From an uncultured Pelagibacteraceae bacterium (lineage in GTDB: Bacteria; Pseudomonadota; Alphaproteobacteria; Pelagibacterales; Pelagibacteraceae): a stretch of 64,000 nt of DNA. Below are positions 12,966 through 22,574 of this stretch, one piece after another. The position numbers and the translations under genes were made by a program. The notes under the pieces are model-generated. The model searched no databases and had not been told where the DNA came from. It saw only the letters and a program-made list of their open reading frames with translations. The stretch spans positions 1 through 64,000 of the forward strand of contig CACOXS010000001.1 of the NCBI GenBank assembly GCA_902631255.1, in the 5' to 3' direction. Positions within the stretch are counted from its first letter, which is position 1. Each line of letters opens with the position of its first letter.

Positions 12966-14086
12966 GAATGTTTTTCTGCATAAGATTTATCTAAAAAATT
13001 TTTAAGAGCTTTTAAGAAATCGGAAACATTTAGCAAAAAAGAATCGTGGCCTTTATCAGACTCAATTTCAACAAAACCTACATTTGCACCAACTGCGTTT
13101 AAGGCAATTACAATGTCTTTATTTTCTTGTGTTGGATAAAGCCAATCTGAGGTAAAGGATATTACAAAAAATTTCGCTTTAGTATTTTTAAAAGCATCAG
13201 ATAAATTTCCATTAAATTGTTTTACTAAATCAAAATAATCCATTGCTCTAGTAATATATAAATAACTATTCGCATCGAACCGATCTACAAATACCGAGCC
13301 CTGGTATCTAAGATAACTTTCAATTTGAAAGTCAGCATCAAAACCAAATTTTAAATCATCTCTTTTTTGAAGTTTTCTACCAAATTTTTCTTGAAGTCCT
13401 TTTTTTGAGAGATAAGTAATATGTGCAGCCATTCTAGCTACAGCTAATCCTTTATCGGGTACAATATTTTTTGAATCATAATCTCCATCAGACCAATTAT
13501 GATCTGCCGCAATGGCTTGTCTGCCAAGTTCATTAAAAGCAATATTTTGTGCAGAATGACTTGAAGTACAAGCAATTGGTATTGCTGTTTTAGCTTTATC
13601 AGGATAATTACTAATAAATTGTAGGACTTGCATTCCACCCATTGAACCGCCTATAACTGAAAAAAGTTTTTTTATTCCAAAAAAATCTAACAAATTAATT
13701 TGTGCATTCACCATGTCATTAATTGTGATGACTGGGAAATCTGTTCCATAAATTTTTTTTGTCTTGGGATTTTCATGGCTAGGCCCAAAAGATCCCATAC
13801 ATCCACCTATTACATTTGCACAAATTACAAAATATTTATCTGTATCTATCGACTTACCAGAGCCTACCGCGTAAGACCACCAACCATCCTTTTTGGTCAC
13901 TGGATTTATACCTGTTACAAATTGATCACCTGTTAAAGCATGAAATACTAAAATTGCGTTATCTTTTTCATTATTGAGTGAACCATAAGTTTCATACGCT
14001 AAAGGAAAATTATTAATAGTCTGACCACAATCTAATTTAAGTGGTTTTTCAACAATCAACGTTTTTATATTTTGTTTTATATTCAT
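12962..14086 (-). CDS. metX: Homoserine O-acetyltransferase MetX
   Basis: The 374-residue alpha/beta-hydrolase-fold acyltransferase activates homoserine for methionine synthesis. The nucleophile is Ser148 in the elbow VIGGSMGGMQ; the acid is in ISFTSDWLYP and the base in SDKGHDSFLL. FHALTGDQF, GGCMGSFGPSHENP and RAMDYFDL are family segments. Length is normal. No convincing Shine-Dalgarno sequence precedes the ATG. A SAM-II riboswitch with its own promoter lies in the leader, so expression should fall when SAM is abundant. metW and gloB follow. Confidence 0.96.
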   Translation of the reverse strand: MNIKQNIKTLIVEKPLKLDCGQTINNFPLAYETYGSLNNEKDNAILVFHALTGDQFVTGINPVTKKDGWWSYAVGSGKSIDTDKYFVICANVIGGCMGSFGPSHENPKTKKIYGTDFPVITINDMVNAQINLLDFFGIKKLFSVIGGSMGGMQVLQFISNYPDKAKTAIPIACTSSHSAQNIAFNELGRQAIAADHNWSDGDYDSKNIVPDKGLAVARMAAHITYLSKKGLQEKFGRKLQKRDDLKFGFDADFQIESYLRYQGSVFVDRFDANSYLYITRAMDYFDLVKQFNGNLSDAFKNTKAKFFVISFTSDWLYPTQENKDIVIALNAVGANVGFVEIESDKGHDSFLLNVSDFLKALKNFLDKSYAEKHS

Positions 14087-14118
14087 AATAAAAGCTGAAA
14101 GTTGAATTGTGAGAAAAA

Positions 14119-14173
14119 AAACTTTTTTAGCGGTTTTTTTAAAGCGCTCGCAATTCAGGTAAATCAGCGCATA
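14119..14173 (-). promoter_or_regulatory. SAM-II riboswitch upstream of metX
   Basis: On the minus strand the leader reads GCGCTGATTTACCTGAATTG, then CGAGCGC, then GCTAAAAAAG. A perfect 5-bp stem pairs GCGCT (14170-14166) with AGCGC (14148-14144). The loop carries CTGATTTA, and the 3' part carries GCTAAAAA. These are the conserved parts of the SAM-II (metA motif) pseudoknot aptamer known from alphaproteobacterial metX and metA leaders. Seen directly: stem, motifs and position. Known: SAM binding lowers expression. The aptamer ends about 33 nt before the metX ATG. Confidence 0.9.
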
Positions 14174-14176
14174 AAT

Positions 14177-14205
14177 TTTGTACTAGAAGTTATTTGGTAT
14201 GTCAA
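14177..14205 (-). promoter_or_regulatory. Sigma70 promoter of the metX-metW-gloB operon
   Basis: On the minus strand a perfect TTGACA (14205-14200), a 17-bp spacer and TACAAA (14182-14177) lie immediately upstream of the SAM-II aptamer. The transcript would therefore begin at or just before the first aptamer stem. The consensus -35 box and exact spacing make this one of the best promoters in the window. Confidence 0.7.
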
Positions 14206-14289
14206 TTTTTAAAAATAATTACATTTAAACTATATAAAAAAATGTTTTTTTATTTATAAAGAGCATAAAATTTATAAAAGTTGGCTACC

Positions 14290-15363
14290 ATGAGATTTAA
14301 GAAATTAAATATTGAAACCTATGAGCCTGGAAAATCCAGTCTTAAGAGATTTCATCAAGTTGTAAAGTTATCTGCAAATGAGTCAGCCTTAGGTGTCAGC
14401 TCAAAGGCTAAAAAAATTTTATCTGATAAACATTTGAGTTTTTTTAGGTACCCAGATGGTAAGTCTAATGCCTTAAGAAGACAAATTTCTAAAAAATTTA
14501 AATGTAATGAAGATAGAATTATTTGTGGCGCTGGATCTGATGAGGTTATTCAAATGTTATGTCAATTATTCTTGAATCCTAAGGATGAAGTTATTCTTCC
14601 TCAGTATAGTTTTTTAATGTACAGGATATATGCTAAAATAGTTGGTGCAAAAGTTATTTTTGCTAAGGAAAATAATTTTAAAATATCAATTCCTGAAATT
14701 ATTAAAAATGTTTCAAAAAAAACAAAAATTGTTTTTTTAGCAAATCCTAATAATCCAACTGGAACATACTTAACAAGTTCTGAGCTTTTAGAACTTAGAA
14801 AAAAATTGAGAAAAAATATTCTGCTAGTAGTGGATGATGCATATGCAGAATATATGAAAAATAATGATTATAAAAGTGGATTAAAATTATTCAAAAATAA
14901 ACAAAATGTCTTTATTTTAAGAACGTTTTCTAAAATATACGGTCTATCTTCTTTAAGAGTAGGGTGGGGATATGGATCAAAAAAAATTATTAAAGCACTG
15001 AATGTTATTAAGCCACCTTTTAATGTTAATGAGGTAGCACAAAAAGCTGCCATTGAGTCTCTTAAGGATGCTAAGTTTATAACTCGTTCAGTTAAACACA
15101 ATATTATTTATGCAAAAAAATTGAAAAATTTTCTTAACCAATATGGAATTAATTCAAATAATATATCAGCCAATTTTTTATTATTAAATTTTGAGAAATG
15201 TAAATTTAAAGCGAAATATTTTTATGAAAAATTAAAGATGAAAGGAATTATCTTAAGATCAACAGAAAATGGCTACAATATAAAAAATATGTTACGATTA
15301 ACTATTGGATCAAAAACAGATAATTTAAAATTTATGCGAGCAGTAAAAGGAATGTTTAATTAA
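14290..15363 (+). CDS. hisC: Histidinol-phosphate aminotransferase
   Basis: The protein (357 residues from the ATG) is a fold-type I PLP aminotransferase of the HisC group, acting in histidine synthesis and, in many alphaproteobacteria, in aromatic amino acid transamination. PLP-site features include ANESALGVS, CGAGSDEVIQML, FLANPNNPTGTYL, VVDDAYAEY and RTFSKIYGLSSLRVGWG with the Schiff-base Lys215. A TTG at 14281 could add three residues; the ATG at 14290 was preferred because no Shine-Dalgarno sequence favours the TTG. The stop overlaps the next gene by one base. That neighbour makes tyrosine or phenylalanine, which supports a dual role. Confidence 0.9.
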   Translation: MRFKKLNIETYEPGKSSLKRFHQVVKLSANESALGVSSKAKKILSDKHLSFFRYPDGKSNALRRQISKKFKCNEDRIICGAGSDEVIQMLCQLFLNPKDEVILPQYSFLMYRIYAKIVGAKVIFAKENNFKISIPEIIKNVSKKTKIVFLANPNNPTGTYLTSSELLELRKKLRKNILLVVDDAYAEYMKNNDYKSGLKLFKNKQNVFILRTFSKIYGLSSLRVGWGYGSKKIIKALNVIKPPFNVNEVAQKAAIESLKDAKFITRSVKHNIIYAKKLKNFLNQYGINSNNISANFLLLNFEKCKFKAKYFYEKLKMKGIILRSTENGYNIKNMLRLTIGSKTDNLKFMRAVKGMFN

Positions 15364-16259
15364 TGAAAAATGTGCTCATTATCGGCTGTGGCTTGTTAGG
15401 ATCTTCGTTAGTAAAAAGAATTGCAAAAAAAAAATTAGCAAAAAAAATTTTTATTTTTGAAAAATCTAAAAAAAATATATCAAAGATCAAAAGACTAAAG
15501 TTGCCAGGAACTCTTGTAAATAAATTACAAGAGGTAGTTGCAGAATCAAATCTAATTATTTTTTGTACGCCAATGAGTGAATACAAAAAGATGATATTAA
15601 GATTAAACAATAATTTTAATTCAAAACAAATTATTACTGATGTAGGTTCGTCAAAAATAGAGTCTTCAGCAATAATTAAAAAAAATTTAAAAAAAAAAAT
15701 ATCCTGGATTCAAAGTCATCCTATAGCTGGGTCAGAAGTAAGTGGGCCTGAGCATGGTAAGGAAAATCTGTTTGAAAATAAGTGGTGTGTATTGATTAAA
15801 AATAAGAAAATAAATATGAAACATTTAAAATTTTTAAATTCTTTTTGGAAAAAAATGGGTTCAAAAACTGTAATCATGAATGCGGAAAGACACGATAAAA
15901 TATTTTCAATTACAAGTCATTTACCACATTTAATAGCTTACAATTTGGTTAAATCAGCTCAAGATTTTGAGAAAAAGCAAAAATATGACTTAATTAAATA
16001 TAGTGCAGGTGGATTAAGAGATTTTTCAAGAATCGCTGCATCAAATGAAATTATGTGGAGAGATATTTTTTTTGATAATAGAAAAAATGTTTCAAGAGCA
16101 ATTGATATATTTATCAAAAATTTAAGATCTTTTAAGACAGATATTAATTCAAAAAATAATAAATCAATTCTTAAAAAATTAATTCAAACAAAAAAAGTGA
16201 GGTCTAAAATAATCAAATTAAAACAGGATGTAAATAAACCTGACTTTGGTAGAGATTAA
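15363..16259 (+). CDS. tyrC: Prephenate/arogenate dehydrogenase (TyrA family)
   Basis: The 298-residue protein has an N-terminal Rossmann motif IGCGLLGSS at residues 6-14. The prephenate dehydrogenase core follows, with ITDVGSSK, the catalytic His region SHPIAGSEVSGPEHG, LFENKWCVL and the helical SITSHLPHLIAYNLV and GGLRDFSRIAASNEIMW segments. It catalyses oxidative decarboxylation on the way to tyrosine. Whether prephenate or arogenate is the substrate cannot be read from the sequence; the hisC-tyrC pairing is typical of the cyclohexadienyl/arogenate type. The 3' end overlaps the convergent NlpC/P60 gene by 4 bp. Confidence 0.9.
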   Translation: MKNVLIIGCGLLGSSLVKRIAKKKLAKKIFIFEKSKKNISKIKRLKLPGTLVNKLQEVVAESNLIIFCTPMSEYKKMILRLNNNFNSKQIITDVGSSKIESSAIIKKNLKKKISWIQSHPIAGSEVSGPEHGKENLFENKWCVLIKNKKINMKHLKFLNSFWKKMGSKTVIMNAERHDKIFSITSHLPHLIAYNLVKSAQDFEKKQKYDLIKYSAGGLRDFSRIAASNEIMWRDIFFDNRKNVSRAIDIFIKNLRSFKTDINSKNNKSILKKLIQTKKVRSKIIKLKQDVNKPDFGRD

Positions 16260-17011
16260 TAATTACCGATATTACTTACTTTTTTAACTTTCAGATTTGC
16301 AGTTTTTTCAATTAATTGAATTGTTTGTTTAGTTGGCATTACTACCACCTTCTTTTTTGGTCCATAAGCATGAATAAATTTAGACTTACTTAGGCATATA
16401 CCGACATGGCCTTTCCAAAATATTATATCTCCTTTACTTAAATCTTTACCTTTTTTTCTTTTACAAAACTTTATTTGATCTTTTGTATCTCTTGGAAAAA
16501 ATATTCTGTTAAAATAAAAATAAATTTGGATCAAAGCAGAGCAATCAATACCACCAGTGGTTTTTCCACCCCATAGATATTTACTACTTTTAAATAATTT
16601 CATTATTTTTAAATAATCTTTCTCAAGATGATCAATTTTAACAACATCACTTTTTTTTATCCATCTGTGTTTTTTAAACTCAATAAGACCTTTATTTTTG
16701 TTTAAAACTGATATGCCAGATGCAAAGTAAAGATAATTTTTTGTTGGTAAAAATTTATTTTTTTTTTTAATAAATATTCTAGATTTTGTTTTTTTTATCT
16801 TAAAAGTCGGCTTAAAATTTTTGTAAAAATATTTTTTTTTAATATAACCAGTATAATTATCAAAATTAGTTTTTATTTTAACCCAGTTTTTTTTATTTTT
16901 TAATACCTTAAATTTTTCACCGTATAAAATTTGTGATAAAGTTTCAGAATTATTAGAAGGTTCTGCATTTATATTTCCAAGTGAAAAATTATAAAAAAAA
17001 TTATTTTTCAT
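16256..17011 (-). CDS. NlpC/P60 family cell-wall peptidase with SH3-type N-terminus
   Basis: The 251-residue protein has two SH3-like regions (about 10-65 and 85-128), including the WVKIKTNFDNYTGYIKKKYF pattern of bacterial SH3 domains. A C-terminal NlpC/P60 cysteine peptidase domain follows. The catalytic residues are Cys157 in GGIDCSALIQ, His202 in GHVGICL and a third polar site at His214 in FIHAYG. Such enzymes cut gamma-D-Glu to diamino acid bonds in stem peptides. No signal peptide is evident, which favours cytoplasmic muropeptide processing. It overlaps the upstream AmpG-like permease by 11 bp, so the pair likely imports and trims cell-wall fragments (inference). Confidence 0.85.
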   Translation of the reverse strand: MKNNFFYNFSLGNINAEPSNNSETLSQILYGEKFKVLKNKKNWVKIKTNFDNYTGYIKKKYFYKNFKPTFKIKKTKSRIFIKKKNKFLPTKNYLYFASGISVLNKNKGLIEFKKHRWIKKSDVVKIDHLEKDYLKIMKLFKSSKYLWGGKTTGGIDCSALIQIYFYFNRIFFPRDTKDQIKFCKRKKGKDLSKGDIIFWKGHVGICLSKSKFIHAYGPKKKVVVMPTKQTIQLIEKTANLKVKKVSNIGNY

Positions 17012-18377
17012 TAATCTTTAATTTATTTCTTATTATCCATAATATAATTAAAGATGGTATTACCATTATAGCAGTTAAAATAAAAAATACCCCCCAGTCT
17101 CCATTAAGCCAATCAACTAAAGCCCCCGATGATGAGGCTAATGTAGTTCTTCCAGCGGTACCTATTGAAGCTAATAGAGCATATTGAGTTGCTGTGTAAG
17201 TTCTATCAACTAATAATGATATGAATGCAACAAAAGCAACAGTGGCAAAAGCTGCTGCTATGTCGTCAAAGATTACAGCTATTGCAAAAAGTATTTCAGA
17301 TTTATCACTCCACGCTAAAAGACTGAACAATAGATTTGTGCTCGCCATTAAAATTCCTGCTAAAAACATTGCTTTTAAAACACCAGATCTTATTACAAAT
17401 AGTCCACCTAGCAGAGTGAAGATGACAGTCGTTATCCATCCCAAAGTTTTTGAGTAAATAGCAATATCTGATTTACTAAAACCAATTTCTTTATAGAATA
17501 TAATAGACATACGTCCTAAAAAAGCCTCTCCAACTTTGAATAAAAAAACAAACCCTAGTATCCCCAACGCAATTTGAAAGCTATTTTTTTTAAAAAAACT
17601 TATTATAGGTCCGCTGATTGTTCCACTTATCCAAGTAATAGTTTGACTAAGAAAATTTGAATTTTGGAATTTACTAGCAATTAATTGATCATTTTTTTTC
17701 TGATTAATTTGTCTTTCAGTTGAGCCAGTTTCATTGACAAACATCAATCCAATATTCATTAGAATTATTAAAGTACCTAAGATTAAAAAAGTTAGTTGCC
17801 AATAATTTTGAAAACCTAAATTTTCTAATAAATCTGCAGAAAATAATGACAAAACTCCGCCTAATTTATATCCGCTCCACCACCCAACGACAGCCATCGC
17901 TGCGCCCGCAGCCATAGATTTACTCTCGTTTTCGCTAATTTGCTCAATCCTTAAAGCATCCACAGTAATATCTTGTGTTGCTGAGGCAATTGCAATGAGT
18001 AAACCTACTGATATTACAAGAGCTAAATTTTCTGAAGGATCAATTACACTCCACAAAAATAATGAGATTAAGATTAATATCTGCATTAGGACAATCCATC
18101 CTCTTCGATGTCCAATTTTTTTTGTCAGGTATGGTATTTGAATACGGTCGATTAAAGGAGCCCATAAATAATTAAATGCATAAACTGCAAATATAAGACC
18201 AGCCCAACCGACTGTAGATCTGCTTAATCCATCTTCCTTTAACCATAAACTTAAACTACTACCTATCAATACCCAAGGAAAACCAGAGATAGCGCCAAGC
18301 AATAATATTTTTAACATTCTTTTATCGAAATAAACTGAAAATGTTTCTGAAAGGGATTGTTTTTTTATTTCTATCAT
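17001..18377 (-). CDS. ampG: AmpG-like MFS permease (muropeptide uptake)
   Basis: The 458-residue multi-pass membrane protein fits the AmpG branch of the major facilitator superfamily, which brings anhydro-muropeptides into the cytoplasm. Recognisable features are the N-terminal GFSSGLP-like segment (here GAISGFPWVLIGSSLSLWL), FAVYAFNYLWAPLIDRI, HRRGWIVLMQ and ASATQDITVDALRIEQISENE. About 12 hydrophobic segments are visible. It is 3 bp from trkH upstream and overlaps the NlpC/P60 gene downstream. Substrate is inferred from family and neighbour. Confidence 0.85.
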   Translation of the reverse strand: MIEIKKQSLSETFSVYFDKRMLKILLLGAISGFPWVLIGSSLSLWLKEDGLSRSTVGWAGLIFAVYAFNYLWAPLIDRIQIPYLTKKIGHRRGWIVLMQILILISLFLWSVIDPSENLALVISVGLLIAIASATQDITVDALRIEQISENESKSMAAGAAMAVVGWWSGYKLGGVLSLFSADLLENLGFQNYWQLTFLILGTLIILMNIGLMFVNETGSTERQINQKKNDQLIASKFQNSNFLSQTITWISGTISGPIISFFKKNSFQIALGILGFVFLFKVGEAFLGRMSIIFYKEIGFSKSDIAIYSKTLGWITTVIFTLLGGLFVIRSGVLKAMFLAGILMASTNLLFSLLAWSDKSEILFAIAVIFDDIAAAFATVAFVAFISLLVDRTYTATQYALLASIGTAGRTTLASSSGALVDWLNGDWGVFFILTAIMVIPSLIILWIIRNKLKINEK

Positions 18378-18380
18378 TTT

Positions 18381-19820
18381 TTAATTTCTCCAGAATGAAG
18401 GTAAAAATAATACTAATATAGCAAATAGCTCCAGCCTTCCCAAGATCATACCGATTGTTAAAATCCATTTGGAAAAATCTGGTAATGAGGAGAAATTCCC
18501 GTTAGGTCCAATTATTGATCCTAAACCTGGACCAACATTTGAAATAGAGGTCGCAGCGCCTGAAATTGCGGTAATAAAATCAAGTCCATTTAAAGATAAT
18601 AACGCAGACAATAAAAAAAATATTATTAAGTACATGTAAATAAAAGAAATGATCGATGCTATGAATTTATCATCAATTGGATTTTTATCGTATTTCAACA
18701 CAAAAACGCCCTTAGGGTAAATAATTTTTTTTAGTTGATTAATTACAAACGAATAAAGAATCTGAAAACGAAATATTTTTATGCCACATGTTGTTGAACC
18801 AGCACAACCACCTATAAACATCAAAGCTAAAAATAATACTAGAGGAAAGCTCCCCCAATTGTCAAATTGAGCATTGACATAACCGGTTCCGGTTAGAATA
18901 GAAATAACGTTAAAGAAAATTGATCTTAAATCAAATGAACTTGAATTGTTTAAAGTAAGATAAATCGATAAAATGAAAATTGATACGAATATTATCTTAA
19001 TAAATGTTTTGATTTGAGAATCTGATGTAAAAATAGATCTATTGCCATTTAAAAATTTAATGTACACGATAAATGGTACACTTCCTAAAATAATAAATAC
19101 CATAGCCGTAGTTTCTATCGCTAAGCTATTAAAAAAACCAATGGATTGATTGTAATTAGAGAATCCACCAGTTGCTATAGTTGTCATCGAATGTGTAATA
19201 CTATCAAAAATATTCATTCCAAAAATATTGTAAGTAATTGCACACAGCACTGTTAATCCAGAGTAAATATAAATCAATCTTAGAGCAACTTCTTTAGACT
19301 TTGGAAGAATTTTTTCAGATGAATCATTATTTGAAATTTTAAATAATTGCATTCCCCCAACATTCATGATGGGCATTAATGTAATCGCCATCACGATAAC
19401 ACCAATACCTCCCAACCATTGAAGTATTGCTCTCCAAAATAATATCCCTTTAGGCATATTTTCTAAGTTTGATATGATTGTTGAACCAGTCGTTGTAATA
19501 CCTGACATACTTTCAAAAAAGGCATTTGTGACTGAAAATTCTAGATTAGAGAATATAAAGGGCAATGAACCAAATATAGCAATACTTAACCATGCTAATG
19601 CAGTTAGAAGGAATGCTTGTTGCAAATTAAGTTTTTTTTCATGATCTAGATTGGAGAGAAAAAATAAGGTTCCAAAAATGATTGTAACAATTGCTGCACC
19701 AAAAAAAGAAGAATCTATTTGACCATAAATAAATTGTACAATTATTGGAACAAGCATAAAAATACCAAGAATTATTTGAAGAATTCCAAGAGTGAAAAAA
19801 ACTGTTTTATAATTAGACAT
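18381..19820 (-). CDS. trkH: Trk/Ktr-type potassium uptake protein (TrkH family)
   Basis: The 479-residue integral membrane protein is a K+ translocating subunit of the TrkH/TrkG/KtrB superfamily, with repeated M1-P-M2 units. Pore-loop glycine motifs appear in MSGITTTGSTI, TIATGGFSNYNQS, ILTGTGYVNAQF and AISGAATSISNVGPGLG. FIGGCAGSTTCGIKIFR is a TrkH-type linker. The regulatory TrkA partner is not in the window. It is the first gene of the trkH-ampG-NlpC run and is divergent from lysK across an 87-bp gap. Confidence 0.92.
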   Translation of the reverse strand: MSNYKTVFFTLGILQIILGIFMLVPIIVQFIYGQIDSSFFGAAIVTIIFGTLFFLSNLDHEKKLNLQQAFLLTALAWLSIAIFGSLPFIFSNLEFSVTNAFFESMSGITTTGSTIISNLENMPKGILFWRAILQWLGGIGVIVMAITLMPIMNVGGMQLFKISNNDSSEKILPKSKEVALRLIYIYSGLTVLCAITYNIFGMNIFDSITHSMTTIATGGFSNYNQSIGFFNSLAIETTAMVFIILGSVPFIVYIKFLNGNRSIFTSDSQIKTFIKIIFVSIFILSIYLTLNNSSSFDLRSIFFNVISILTGTGYVNAQFDNWGSFPLVLFLALMFIGGCAGSTTCGIKIFRFQILYSFVINQLKKIIYPKGVFVLKYDKNPIDDKFIASIISFIYMYLIIFFLLSALLSLNGLDFITAISGAATSISNVGPGLGSIIGPNGNFSSLPDFSKWILTIGMILGRLELFAILVLFLPSFWRN

Positions 19821-19907
19821 TTTGAAAGAACATTATTTTATGGTAAATAAATTTCAACTCTATAAGAATTAAGTAGTTCGCTAATAGAAGATTTTGTTGA
19901 ATTATTC

Positions 19908-21470
19908 ATGATAAAAAAAGAAAACTTAGAAAAAACAAGCTCTTGGCCAATCGTTGAAGCAAAAAAAATGCTTAGAGAAAGAAAATCTTTTTTAGAAAAA
20001 AAAGGTAAAATTACACTACAGACTGGATATGGCCCAAGTGGACTTCCTCACATAGGAACATTTGGAGAAGTTGCTAGAACTTCTATGATGGTTAATGCGT
20101 TAAAACTATTAACTGATCTTCCAACAGAAATTATCACTTTTTCTGATGACATGGATGGTTTTAGAAAAGTACCAGATAATGTACCCAATAAAGAATTGTT
20201 AGAAAAAAACCTTCATAAACCTTTGACAGACGTGCCAGATCCTTTTGAAAAATATAATAGTTTTGGTGAACATAATAATGAGAAATTAAAAAAGTTTTTA
20301 AATAATTTTAATTTTAAATATAATTTCAAAAGCTCTACTCAATTGTATAAATCAGGTTTTTTTAATCCAACACTTCAAATTATTTTAAATAATTATGATG
20401 GAATAATGAATATCATTATGCCTACTTTAGGAAAAGAACGTCAAAAAACTTATTGTCCATTTCTTCCTATTTGTCCAGAAACAGGACATGTTTTAGAAAT
20501 TCCAGTTAAAGAAATTGATAATTCTAAGTCTAAAATTGTATTTGATAATAATGGTAAAGATTTAGAATCAAGTATATTAGATGGTCATTGTAAACTTCAG
20601 TGGAAAGTAGATTGGGCCATGAGATGGTATGCGTTAGATGTTGATTTTGAAATGTACGGAAAAGATCTGATAGAAAGTGCAATATTATCCACTAAAATTA
20701 TTAAACTAATTGGAAAAAAAAACCCATCTGGTTTTGCTTATGAACTATTTTTGGATGAGAAAGGGGAAAAGATTTCTAAATCAAAAGGGAATGGAATAAC
20801 AATCGAACAATGGTTGGAGTACGCCTCACCAGAAAGTTTATCATTATATATGTATCAAAATCCAAAAAGAGCTAAAAAACTTTATAATGAGATAGTTCCA
20901 AAAACTGTTGATGAATATTTGGAATTTATTGAAAAGGCTAAAACCCAAGATGAGCTTCAGTTACTGATGAATCCAGTATGGCATGTTCATAATGGCAGTG
21001 TTCCAAAAGAAAAAATGATTATGTCATTTTCTATGTTATTAAATCTTGTAGAAACAAGTAATGCAGAAAACAAAGAATTATTATGGAAGTTTGTAAAAAA
21101 ATATAAAGAAAATATTTCTGAAAAAGATCACCCCATTTTTGATAATCTAGTTGGTTATGCTATTAAATATTTTAACGATGTAATAAAAGCCAAAAAAAAA
21201 TATAAAATACCTGATCAAATAGAAAAAAAAGCACTAGAGGCTCTAATATTAACTTTAGATAAATGTAATGACAAGATGTCTCCTGAGGAAATTCAAACTT
21301 TAATTTATTCAACAGGAAAAGAAAATGGGTATTCAGAAAATTTGAGAGATTGGTTTAAATTAATTTATGAAGTTGTATTTGGAGTCGAAAATGGTCCTCG
21401 AATGGGTTTTTTTATAAGTTTTTTTGGTGTTAAAGAAACTAAAGATCTTATAATAAATAAAATTAAATAA
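19908..21470 (+). CDS. lysK: Lysyl-tRNA synthetase, class I
   Basis: The 520-residue enzyme charges tRNA-Lys. It belongs to class I, not the common class II LysRS. It has the Rossmann-fold signature GPSGLPHIGTFGEVART, with PHIG at residues 47-50, and the KISKSKGNG motif at about 288. Class I LysRS is typical of archaea and alphaproteobacteria, which supports the taxonomic placement. The C-terminal helical anticodon-binding region is present. Its stop shares one base with the pyrD start. Confidence 0.95.
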   Translation: MIKKENLEKTSSWPIVEAKKMLRERKSFLEKKGKITLQTGYGPSGLPHIGTFGEVARTSMMVNALKLLTDLPTEIITFSDDMDGFRKVPDNVPNKELLEKNLHKPLTDVPDPFEKYNSFGEHNNEKLKKFLNNFNFKYNFKSSTQLYKSGFFNPTLQIILNNYDGIMNIIMPTLGKERQKTYCPFLPICPETGHVLEIPVKEIDNSKSKIVFDNNGKDLESSILDGHCKLQWKVDWAMRWYALDVDFEMYGKDLIESAILSTKIIKLIGKKNPSGFAYELFLDEKGEKISKSKGNGITIEQWLEYASPESLSLYMYQNPKRAKKLYNEIVPKTVDEYLEFIEKAKTQDELQLLMNPVWHVHNGSVPKEKMIMSFSMLLNLVETSNAENKELLWKFVKKYKENISEKDHPIFDNLVGYAIKYFNDVIKAKKKYKIPDQIEKKALEALILTLDKCNDKMSPEEIQTLIYSTGKENGYSENLRDWFKLIYEVVFGVENGPRMGFFISFFGVKETKDLIINKIK

Positions 21471-22522
21471 TGTTTTCAAATTTAAGATCTCTAATTTTTA
21501 AACTTGATCCAGAGACAGCCCATGGTTTGGCAATAAAGTCATTAAAATTTAATTTTGTGCCAAATGTTTTGGATAAAAATAAAAATAGCCATTTATTTAA
21601 GACTAAATTATTTGAAAAAGAAATAGAAAATCCAATTGGAATGGCAGCAGGATTTGACAAAAATGCTGAGGTTTATAATTCTTTATTTAAATTGGGATTT
21701 GGTTTTGTGGAGGTGGGGACAGTTACACCTCTTAAACAATATGGCAACCCCAAGCCAAGAGTTTTTAGATTAGTTGAAGATGAAGCATTAATTAATAGAT
21801 TAGGTTTTAATAACTTAGGTGCAAAAAACATTGTTGATAGGATCTCAAGTAATAAACAAATTGGTTTACTTGGAATTAACATAGGTCCTAATAAAGATAC
21901 AAATGATAGATTGAAGGATTATATTGAATGTTTAAAAACCTTCCATGAATTTGCAGACTATATTACAATTAATATTTCATCTCCTAACACTGAAGAGCTG
22001 AGAAATTTTCATGATCAGGAAAAATTGAATAGTTTATTAAATATCATCAATAGTGAAAAAACAAAACTAAATTCAAAAATTCCAATTGTAGTAAAAGTCT
22101 CACCAGATATCAAAGATCAGGAAATACCCAAAATATCTGATGTTCTTTTAAGCAATAATATAAAAGCAGTCATTTTATCGAACACCTCTGACTCTACTCG
22201 AGATAAATTAAATGACATTCAAAAGCATCAAAAAGGAGGTTTGTCAGGTAAACCAATAGAAGAAAAATCTACAACACTGATTAATAAATTTTATAAAACT
22301 CTTGGTAATAAAATTAAAATTATTGGAGTTGGTGGAGTAGACTCGGGAATAAGTGCATACAATAAGTTTTTAGCTGGAGCGAGTTATGTTCAACTTTATA
22401 CAGGTATGGTATACAGAGGACCAAATATTGTAAACCTTATTAAAAAAGAGCTTAAGGAATTATTGATAAGAGATGGTGTTAAACATTATAGTGAAATCAT
22501 AGGGAAAAAAACAACTTCTTAA
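21470..22522 (+). CDS. pyrD: Dihydroorotate dehydrogenase, class 2 (quinone-dependent)
   Basis: The 350-residue membrane-associated flavoenzyme oxidises dihydroorotate to orotate in pyrimidine synthesis. Class 2 features include the N-terminal helix region ([15 protein letters not shown]) used for quinone access. The FMN site is seen in [52 protein letters not shown] with the class 2 catalytic Ser region, and [25 protein letters not shown]. It overlaps lysK by one base; rpmB follows after 52 bp with its own promoter. Confidence 0.96.
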   Translation: MFSNLRSLIFKLDPETAHGLAIKSLKFNFVPNVLDKNKNSHLFKTKLFEKEIENPIGMAAGFDKNAEVYNSLFKLGFGFVEVGTVTPLKQYGNPKPRVFRLVEDEALINRLGFNNLGAKNIVDRISSNKQIGLLGINIGPNKDTNDRLKDYIECLKTFHEFADYITINISSPNTEELRNFHDQEKLNSLLNIINSEKTKLNSKIPIVVKVSPDIKDQEIPKISDVLLSNNIKAVILSNTSDSTRDKLNDIQKHQKGGLSGKPIEEKSTTLINKFYKTLGNKIKIIGVGGVDSGISAYNKFLAGASYVQLYTGMVYRGPNIVNLIKKELKELLIRDGVKHYSEIIGKKTTS

Positions 22523-22533
22523 ATTTTATAAAC

Positions 22534-22562
22534 TTGACGCAATCATCAACTCACTTTATATA
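22534..22562 (+). promoter_or_regulatory. Putative sigma70 promoter of rpmB
   Basis: TTGACG (22534-22539) and TATATA (22557-22562) are separated by 17 bp and sit 12 bp before the rpmB ATG. This gives a very short leader but a near-consensus promoter, consistent with separate strong expression of a ribosomal protein gene. Confidence 0.6.
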
Positions 22563-22574
22563 GTCGGAAATATT

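Noticed and set aside
19821-19907. Promoter TTGAAA/TAATGT for trkH
   Set aside because: The -10 match is poor and the region is AT-rich, so the pattern is no better than chance.
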